Below are positions 6,708 through 12,221 of a stretch of DNA of 12,221 bases, piece after piece. The number at the start of each line of letters is the position of its first letter. Within the stretch, counting starts at the first letter, position 1. A program made the position numbers and the translations under genes. The notes under the pieces were generated by a model, which searched no databases, was not told the DNA's origin, and worked only from the letters and a program-made list of their open reading frames with translations. The stretch covers positions 1-12,221 of the forward strand of contig CAZVJA010000159.1 of the NCBI GenBank assembly GCA_964626885.1. Reading direction: 5' to 3'. Source of the DNA: CAZVJA01 sp964626885. GTDB taxonomy: Bacteria; Planctomycetota; Planctomycetia; Planctomycetales; Planctomycetaceae.

Positions 6708-7242
6708 AGACGACCTTGAAATCTCGCCGGAACAGTTTGGGACGTCTCACTCGCGAACATAGATAGCAAACAATGAGGCATCCACTTTGTCCGCGGGCAT
6801 CACAAAACCTGTTTCCAGACTCTGATTTATATCGCACCACGTGCCGCTGCCGTGCTGCACAAAGATAGACCCAAATCGAGGCGATTTACGGGTCTTTCCC
6901 CATCCCATCCACTGAACTGCATTACGGTTGTATCAGTCGTGTGGGGAGCACCGAAAACAACCAAAAGACACGGCGAAAAACCGTGTTTAGGACTCGGAAT
7001 CCGGTGGGGAAACCTCGCCAGCATGAGGTAAACACCTCCGATTCATCGAAAGACGGATGCCATTTCGGCCCCTCATTTCACACATCCCCACAACACCCGG
7101 CGTGAAGAATGGACACTCTCTTCGATAGTCCTTGCGCTGCCATATGCCGCGGCAGGGCGTGGCGATGCTCCACTCGGCACTCTAAACTGAGATCCGGCAC
7201 AAGATCCCCCGCATTTATGAAGGCACTATTGGAGAATTCATC
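6708..7242. other. Divergent intergenic region
   Basis: This 535-base stretch separates the leftward signalling genes from the rightward PIG-L gene. It has no confident gene. Reading leftward, it holds a GGAGGT site (7039-7034) ten bases before an ATG (7024) of a 65-codon open frame ending at 6827. That site lies in a small inverted repeat GAGGT/ACCTC (7025-7038) that could hide it. Further left are a hairpin followed by a T-rich stretch (6968-6986) and a TATAAA hexamer (6831-6826) that might be a -10 element for the EAL/HDOD gene. On the rightward strand no clear promoter for the PIG-L gene was found. Confidence 0.45.
6968..6986 (-). terminator. Terminator-like stem-loop, leftward
   Basis: ACACGG (6968-6973) and CCGTGT (6981-6986) form a perfect 6-base stem around a 7-base loop. 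Reading leftward, the stem is followed by CTTTTGGTTGTTTT, a broken T-rich run. No firm leftward gene lies upstream for it to end, so it may be an attenuator-like element in the leader of the signalling genes, or chance. Confidence 0.3.
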
Positions 7243-8319
7243 ATGAGTCGCACATCCTCAATTCTGACGCCGATCGCCATCTTTGTTTTGGGTGCATTTT
7301 GCGGCGCAATGTTTTTGGCACAAGATATTCCGAGTGGCCCCCTCTCGAAATCGGCGGCCGCCGCTTCGTCAAGCGCGAACCGCCAGCAAACTCATCTAGA
7401 TCAAAACACCGTCACGATCGGCGCAGTTCCGGATGCCTCGAACAGGAGCACGACCATCGCCTTGGCGGAGAACCCGACTGCCAAGACTGCAGATGGCAAG
7501 TTGCGCATCATCTGCTTTGGCGCGCATCCCGACGATTGCGAGATCAAGGCGGGAGGCATTGCGGCTTTATGGGCGGCTGCCGGGCATCATGTCAAATTTG
7601 TAGCTCTGACGAACGGCGACATTGGCCATTGGCGCGAAGCGGGCGGACCGCTGGCGCAGCGCCGAAATGCCGAAGTACAGCATGCCGCCGATCTGCTGGG
7701 AATCACAACCGAAGTGCTCGACAATCACGACGGAGAACTGCTGCCCACGCTGGAGAACCGCCGCACGATCGTCCGGCTGATTCGGGAGTGGGGAGCCGAC
7801 ATTGTTATGGGCCCCCGAACAAACGATTACCATCCCGATCATCGATACACGGGTATCCTCGTGCAAGATGCGGCTTACATGGTCGCGGTGCCGTTCTTTT
7901 GCCCCGATACGAAGCCGCTGAAGCAGAATCCGGTGTTCATGTACTACGCCGACCATTTCGAAAAACCTTATCCGTTTCAGGCGGACGTCGTGATCGATAT
8001 CGATTCGGTGCTCAATCGGAAGCTGGACGCGCTGGTCGATATGGAGTCGCAATTTGTCGAGGGGGGCGCACTTGGGTCGGCGGATCTGATCACCGGCGGC
8101 GACGAGAAGCGAACCGAACGCCGCCGCACTGTCCGAGAGGCATTCACCAAGCGATTCCATGACACCGCCGAGAAATACCGCCGGCAATTGAAGGATTGGT
8201 ATGGGGACGATAAGGGGGCGAAGATTTCCGCGGCGGAAGCGTTCGAAATCTGCGAATACGGAAAGCAGCCGACGAAAGAAGAACTGCGAACTCTCTTTCC
8301 GTTCACCGATCACCGGTAG
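7243..8319 (+). CDS. PIG-L family deacetylase, membrane-anchored or exported
   Basis: A zinc-dependent de-N-acetylase of the PIG-L/LmbE/MshB family, which removes acetyl groups from N-acetylglucosamine-type substrates. The signature GAHPDDCE is at about 93-100 and HPDHRYTG at 197-204. By analogy with MshB, His95, Asp98 and His200 would bind zinc and Asp97 would act as base. NGDIGHW (124-130) is a further family element. The N-terminus has a hydrophobic helix (about 8-26) followed by a polar, low-complexity Ala/Ser-rich stretch up to about 85, so the enzyme is probably secreted or tethered and works outside the cytoplasm. There is no proper lipobox at Cys20. The 358 residues include this extra N-terminal region; the catalytic part is about 270. 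The ATG at 7243 is preceded by GGAG eight bases away. It lies upstream of the PSCyt and DUF1501 genes in the same direction, but 236 bases before the next start. Confidence 0.92.
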   Translation: MSRTSSILTPIAIFVLGAFCGAMFLAQDIPSGPLSKSAAAASSSANRQQTHLDQNTVTIGAVPDASNRSTTIALAENPTAKTADGKLRIICFGAHPDDCEIKAGGIAALWAAAGHHVKFVALTNGDIGHWREAGGPLAQRRNAEVQHAADLLGITTEVLDNHDGELLPTLENRRTIVRLIREWGADIVMGPRTNDYHPDHRYTGILVQDAAYMVAVPFFCPDTKPLKQNPVFMYYADHFEKPYPFQADVVIDIDSVLNRKLDALVDMESQFVEGGALGSADLITGGDEKRTERRRTVREAFTKRFHDTAEKYRRQLKDWYGDDKGAKISAAEAFEICEYGKQPTKEELRTLFPFTDHR

Positions 8320-8390
8320 CGAAATCTGGTCCAGGAGCCACCTCCGGAGATATACCGCTGGAGAGGCTCTGGCGGCAGCGGTGTGGGGTG

Positions 8391-8423
8391 TTGGCACGGG
8401 GTCGTTCCGCAAGGTACGATAAT
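8391..8423 (+). promoter_or_regulatory. Candidate promoter for the PSCyt/DUF1501 gene pair
   Basis: TTGGCA (8391-8396) matches five of six -35 positions. Eighteen bases later comes TACGAT (8415-8420), overlapped by GATAAT (8418-8423), which matches five of six -10 positions but at a longer spacing of 21. This would give a leader of about 130 bases before the ATG at 8556. Confidence 0.3.
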
Positions 8424-8555
8424 GGGATGGTACGACTGTGAAGCGTGTTCGAGAATCGACACCCTCCCAGGTCGTTATACCTCGCCTTGAACTGCGGATC
8501 AACGACGTCCCTCCTCCCTGTTTATGCCAGTGACAATTCCGTGGGATCACGCATC

Positions 8556-11132
8556 ATGGCTCCTCGCCAATTCACGATCGTTCGCACGTTGACCCTTCTG
8601 TTGCCAGTTCTCGGTTCACTTGGCGTGATGGGGCAGACCGCAGTCAGCGCTGATACGAATTCGAAAGACGGGGCGAACCTCCCGAAGGTCGTTGAGTTCA
8701 ACCGCGACATCCGCCCGATCCTGTCCGACACGTGCTTCGCCTGCCACGGCCCCGACAAAAACAAACGGGAGGCGGATCTTCGTCTCGACTCGCAGCAGGG
8801 CCTGCTTGGCCAGGGAGGTCACGCCGGCGTCGTGGTGTCGGGCAAGCCGGACGAGAGTGAATTGTGGCGTCGAATCACTACCGATACCGCCGACGAACGG
8901 ATGCCCCCGGCCAAGTTCGGGAAGACACTCTCTGATCGCGATCGGCAATTGCTTCGTCTCTGGATCGAGCAAGGCGCGCGCTGGGAAGGGCATTGGGCCT
9001 TTCAACCGATCAGCCGTCCAGAGCCGCCCGAAGTGGATGCGGCCCGCGCGTCGTATCGCAGAAATGAAATCGACAATTTCATTCTCGACGCGATCCGAGA
9101 GCATGGTCTGAACCCATCCGCCGAGGCGGACCGCGCGACTTTGTTGCGGCGGCTGAAGCTCGATCTGACAGGGTTACCCCCTTCCATTGAGGAAGTTGAT
9201 GCGTTTCTGGCGGACACGCGCGAGGATGCCTACCAGCGGGTCGTCGACCGCCTACTCGATTCTCCGCAATATGGCGAGCGAATGGCGATGTGGTGGCTGG
9301 ATCTAGTGCGCTACGCCGACAGCGTCGGCTATCACGGAGATCAGCCGGTCAGCATCTGGCCGTTTCGCGATTACGTCATTCGCTCGTTCAATCAAAACAA
9401 ACCGTTCGATCAATTCACCCTGGAACAACTGGCGGGGGATCTCATTCCGGAAGCTTCGGTCGAGCAGAAAATTGCATCGGGCTACAACCGGCTGGGGATG
9501 ATGAGCGCGGAAGGGGGCGTGCAGCCGAAGGAATATCTCAACAAATACATCGCCGAGCGCGTGCGTAACCTGGGGGGTACGTGGTTGGGGATCACGCTCG
9601 GTTGTTGTGAATGCCACGATCACAAATACGATCCCTTCACCCAGCGCGACTTCTATTCGCTGGAGTCGTTCTTCGCTGACATTGAAGAACGCGGGCTGTA
9701 CTCGGGAGGCAGCGCAACGGGAGACTGGGGACCGCACATTCAACTTCCCACGCCCCAACAGTCGGCCGAACTCGCCCGGCTGGATGCCGCGATCGTGCCT
9801 CTTCAAAAGCAGATGGATACGCCGACACCGGAGTTAATCGCGGCACAACAGGCTTGGGAGCAACAATTGCCCAAGGGACTTCCGGCTGAGATCCAAAAGA
9901 TTCTTGAAACCCCGATCACCAGTCGGGATGCAAAGGAGAGCGAACAACTGGCGGCGCACTATCGCTCGATTGCCCCGCAACTCGAATCGACCAGAAAGCA
10001 ACTCGCCGAGCTGAGAAAGCAACGATCCGACGCCGACTCGCAAATACCGACGACCCTGATCACCGTTTCCGTCGCTCCCCGAACGGTGCGCGTCCTGCCG
10101 CGGGGCAATTGGATGGATGAAAGCCGGGAACCGTTAGTGCCAGACTTTCCCGCCGTGTTACCCCACCCGGCAGCCAATGAGGGTCGTCGAACGCGGCTTG
10201 ATCTGGCCCACTGGGTCACTTCTCCCGATAACCCCCTTACGGCTCGGGTGTTCGTCAACCGGCTGTGGAAGATTTATTTCGGAAATGGACTGTCTCGCAG
10301 ACTCGATGACCATGGTGCGCAAGGAGATTGGCCCAGCCATCCACGCCTGCTCGATTGGCTGGCCGGCCGGTTCATCGAATCCGGGTGGAACGTCAAGCAG
10401 CTCGTCAAGCTGATCGTTATGTCAGGGACATACCGGCAATCGTCCCTGACAAGTCCTGAACTGCGGGAACGTGATCCGGAGAACCGTTGGCTTGCCCGGC
10501 AGGGAGAATTCCGCCTCCCAGCCGAGCTTGTCCGCGACAATGCGTTAGCGATCAGTGGTCTGCTGGTTGAAAAGGTCGGAGGCCCCAGCGTCAAGCCGTA
10601 TCAGCCTCCGGGTTATTGGGCGTATCTTAACTTCCCAACGCGTGAATGGCAGAACGGTACGGGGGATGAACTGCATCGCCGCGCGCTTTACACGCACTGG
10701 CAGCGACAGTACCTGCATCCAGCGCTGCTCGCGTTCGATGGTCCGAGCCGCGAGGAATGCGTTGCGGACCGTCCGCGCTCAAACACGCCGCTGCAATCGC
10801 TCGTCTTGATGAACGATCCGGAGTACGTCGAAGCAGCCCGGTCCTTCGCCGGCCTGATTCTGCGGCACGGAGGCTTGGCTTCGAAGGAACGCATCATCTG
10901 GGCTTATCGCAGGGCGCTGGCACGATCACCGCGCGCGGATGAGATCGCGATCCTGGAAAAGCTTGCCGAAAACCATTTGGCCCAATACCGGCAGGATGCC
11001 AAGTCGGTCGATGAGTTGCTGGCCGTCGGCGTGCATCCGGTTCCCGAGAAAACGGACCGCGCCGAGTTGGCTGCCTGGACGAGCGTTGCACGCACGATTT
11101 TGAACCTGCACGAAACTGTCACCCGCAACTGA
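8556..11132 (+). CDS. PSCyt1-DUF1549-DUF1553 planctomycete cytochrome-type protein
   Basis: A large exported protein of about 858 residues from a family abundant in planctomycetes; its reaction is not established. The ATG at 8556 starts a hydrophobic signal peptide (about 5-27). The frame is open back to a GTG at 8445, but that extension is not signal-like. Domains in order: PSCyt1 (about 45-130) with the c-type haem motif CFACH (Cys60, Cys63, His64) after FNRDIRPILSDT; DUF1549 (about 168-375) with NEIDNFIL, LDLTGLPP and the second CXXCH in GCCECHDHKYDP; a Gln/Leu-rich, probably coiled-coil linker (about 410-490); and DUF1553 (about 540-800) with DLAHWVTSPDNPLTARVFVNR, SGTYRQSS, RLPAELVRDNAL and RPRSNTPLQSLVLMNDP. 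No LamG-like insert is present, so this is a compact version. The DUF1501 gene starts 37 bases after its stop, a pairing seen widely in planctomycetes, so both are probably one operon. Confidence 0.95.
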   Translation: MAPRQFTIVRTLTLLLPVLGSLGVMGQTAVSADTNSKDGANLPKVVEFNRDIRPILSDTCFACHGPDKNKREADLRLDSQQGLLGQGGHAGVVVSGKPDESELWRRITTDTADERMPPAKFGKTLSDRDRQLLRLWIEQGARWEGHWAFQPISRPEPPEVDAARASYRRNEIDNFILDAIREHGLNPSAEADRATLLRRLKLDLTGLPPSIEEVDAFLADTREDAYQRVVDRLLDSPQYGERMAMWWLDLVRYADSVGYHGDQPVSIWPFRDYVIRSFNQNKPFDQFTLEQLAGDLIPEASVEQKIASGYNRLGMMSAEGGVQPKEYLNKYIAERVRNLGGTWLGITLGCCECHDHKYDPFTQRDFYSLESFFADIEERGLYSGGSATGDWGPHIQLPTPQQSAELARLDAAIVPLQKQMDTPTPELIAAQQAWEQQLPKGLPAEIQKILETPITSRDAKESEQLAAHYRSIAPQLESTRKQLAELRKQRSDADSQIPTTLITVSVAPRTVRVLPRGNWMDESREPLVPDFPAVLPHPAANEGRRTRLDLAHWVTSPDNPLTARVFVNRLWKIYFGNGLSRRLDDHGAQGDWPSHPRLLDWLAGRFIESGWNVKQLVKLIVMSGTYRQSSLTSPELRERDPENRWLARQGEFRLPAELVRDNALAISGLLVEKVGGPSVKPYQPPGYWAYLNFPTREWQNGTGDELHRRALYTHWQRQYLHPALLAFDGPSREECVADRPRSNTPLQSLVLMNDPEYVEAARSFAGLILRHGGLASKERIIWAYRRALARSPRADEIAILEKLAENHLAQYRQDAKSVDELLAVGVHPVPEKTDRAELAAWTSVARTILNLHETVTRN

Positions 11133-11168
11133 ACGGTCCACTCGCGCTCCAAAGAAGAGAACGCCGCC

Positions 11169-12221
11169 ATGCATTTGCCGCCGCAAATTGGTCGCCGCAC
11201 GTTTGTGTTCAATACGGGTGTCAGCCTCGGCTCCATGGCGCTGGCATCACTGTTGCCAGGACGTTCGTCGTCTGCCCGAGCTGCCACGTCCCCATTGGCA
11301 ACTTCTCCCGCACAACCTGCACGCTGGACTGGCGCAATCCCAGCGACGCACCATATTCCGCGCGCCAAGCGAATCATCTGGCTGTACATGGCCGGCGGCA
11401 TGAGCCACCTCGATACGTTCGACTACAAGCCGACGCTCGAAAAGATGAACGGCCAGCCGATGCCGGAGTCAGTCACCAAAGGGCAGCAGATCGCCCAGCT
11501 CCAGGGTGCACAGCTTCGTGTGCTGGGGCCGCAGCATCCTTTCCGTCAGTGGGGGGAGTCAGGGCAGTCGATCAGTACCATTTGGCCGGAACTCGCGTCA
11601 AATTGCGCGGACGACCTGTGCATCATCCGCTCGCTGTTCACGGAAGCGATCAATCATGATCCCGCGCATACCTTCATGAACACCGGATCGATGAACAGCG
11701 GCCGGCCGGCCATGGGTTCGTGGTTATGGTACGGCCTCGGCAACGATGCGGACGCGCTTCCCGGATTTGTCGTGATGGTCTCGACGGGCAATTATGGACA
11801 GAAGCAACCGATCGCCGCGCGGCAATGGCATTCCGGATTTCTCCCGAGCCGATTTCAGGGAGTGGAGTTCCGGAGTACGGGCGATCCGGTGCTGTATCTC
11901 AAGAATCCGGGTGGTATCAACGCAGGCCGGCAACGGGACTTTGTTGATGCCGTGCAGGCGCTCAATCACCTTCAGGACACGGCCGCTCCCGATCCCGAAA
12001 TCGCCACGCGGATCAGTCAGTACGAGATGGCTTTCCGAGTACAGACCAGCGTGCCGGAATTGATGGACGGCCGCAACGAGCGGAAGCAGGTTCTCGACCT
12101 TTTTGGAACTCAGGGAGGAGGCGGACCTTTCGCGTCGAACTGTCTGCTGTCCCGCCTGCGCGGGTGGCGCGGCGCCCCCGTCTTTCGGCGTGAACTCGAC
12201 AATCAAATTTCCGTTGTCTCG
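11169..12221 (+). CDS. DUF1501 protein with Tat-like leader, incomplete at window end
   Basis: The first 351 codons of a DUF1501 protein, a family distantly related to sulfatase-like enzymes and found next to PSCyt genes; its reaction is unproven. The N-terminus has a twin-arginine-like signal, GRRTFVFNTG with Arg9-Arg10, then a hydrophobic stretch up to about residue 30, suggesting folded export. The DUF1501 core starts near residue 67 (AKRIIWLYMAGGMSHLDTFDYKP) and continues with CIIRSLFTEAINHDPAHTFMNTG and MAFRVQTSVPEL. Up to residue 328 (SNCLL) the pattern is as expected. After that the family's usual RRL-ERGVRF-QL pattern is not found and a basic, unrelated stretch follows to the edge. 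Full-length members have roughly 450-490 residues. The ATG at 11169 follows a weak AGAAGAG site and lies 37 bases after the previous stop. Confidence 0.88.
   Translation, partial: MHLPPQIGRRTFVFNTGVSLGSMALASLLPGRSSSARAATSPLATSPAQPARWTGAIPATHHIPRAKRIIWLYMAGGMSHLDTFDYKPTLEKMNGQPMPESVTKGQQIAQLQGAQLRVLGPQHPFRQWGESGQSISTIWPELASNCADDLCIIRSLFTEAINHDPAHTFMNTGSMNSGRPAMGSWLWYGLGNDADALPGFVVMVSTGNYGQKQPIAARQWHSGFLPSRFQGVEFRSTGDPVLYLKNPGGINAGRQRDFVDAVQALNHLQDTAAPDPEIATRISQYEMAFRVQTSVPELMDGRNERKQVLDLFGTQGGGGPFASNCLLSRLRGWRGAPVFRRELDNQISVVS

Noticed and set aside
7299..8162. Open frame of 287 codons on the plus strand in another frame of the PIG-L gene
   Set aside because: It is highly Arg-rich, with no motif and no ribosome site, and overlaps the true frame throughout.
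8320..8390. Possible terminator after the PIG-L gene
   Set aside because: Short palindromes such as CTCCGGAG are present, but there is no stable stem followed by a T-run.
7567..8550. Open frame of 327 codons on the minus strand across the PIG-L gene
   Set aside because: The opposite strand holds the PIG-L zinc-binding motifs, so this frame is a by-product of that gene's codon use and has no recognisable domain.
11724..12206. Open frame of 160 codons on the minus strand opposite the DUF1501 gene
   Set aside because: It is antisense to recognised DUF1501 sequence. Only its first 18 or so codons fall in the odd end region, too little to call a separate gene.

Overview
The window reads as a chromosomal piece of a planctomycete (Planctomycetota). 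Four genes belong to families that are strongly expanded there: a DUF1559 prepilin-like protein, a PSCyt1/DUF1549/DUF1553 cytochrome-type protein, a DUF1501 protein with a Tat-like leader, and an exported PIG-L deacetylase. I see no tRNA, rRNA, CRISPR array, recognisable transposase or phage gene. Identification rests on motifs read by eye; no database search was run.

Layout. 1-768 (+): an unrecognised multi-pass membrane protein whose true start may lie before the window. 769-1324: a gene-free stretch with a possible promoter and a structured leader. 1325-2332 (+): the DUF1559 protein, closed by a clear intrinsic terminator at 2361-2397. 6707-2480 (-): a leftward block. It holds a possible 48-residue ORF, an EAL/HDOD signalling protein overlapping that ORF by ATGA, and then, after a possible extended -10 promoter, a row of three genes: a RicT/PSP1-like protein with a Gly/Cys tail, an all-helical protein with no recognised family, and a class I SAM methyltransferase. 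6708-7242: a divergent intergenic region. 7243-12221 (+): PIG-L deacetylase, PSCyt/DUF1549/DUF1553 protein and DUF1501 protein. The last is open at the window edge and loses its family pattern about 70 bases before the end.

How the genes may work together. The right-hand genes look like an exported, cell-envelope set. Next-door PSCyt and DUF1501 genes are common in planctomycetes but have no settled biochemical role. A PIG-L enzyme upstream suggests a link to amino-sugar glycans, which is inference. The leftward block looks cytoplasmic and regulatory. The EAL/HDOD protein is probably a non-catalytic signalling scaffold. The RicT-like, helical and methyltransferase genes are closely spaced and probably co-transcribed. 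That row is the least described part of the window and the best candidate for something new.
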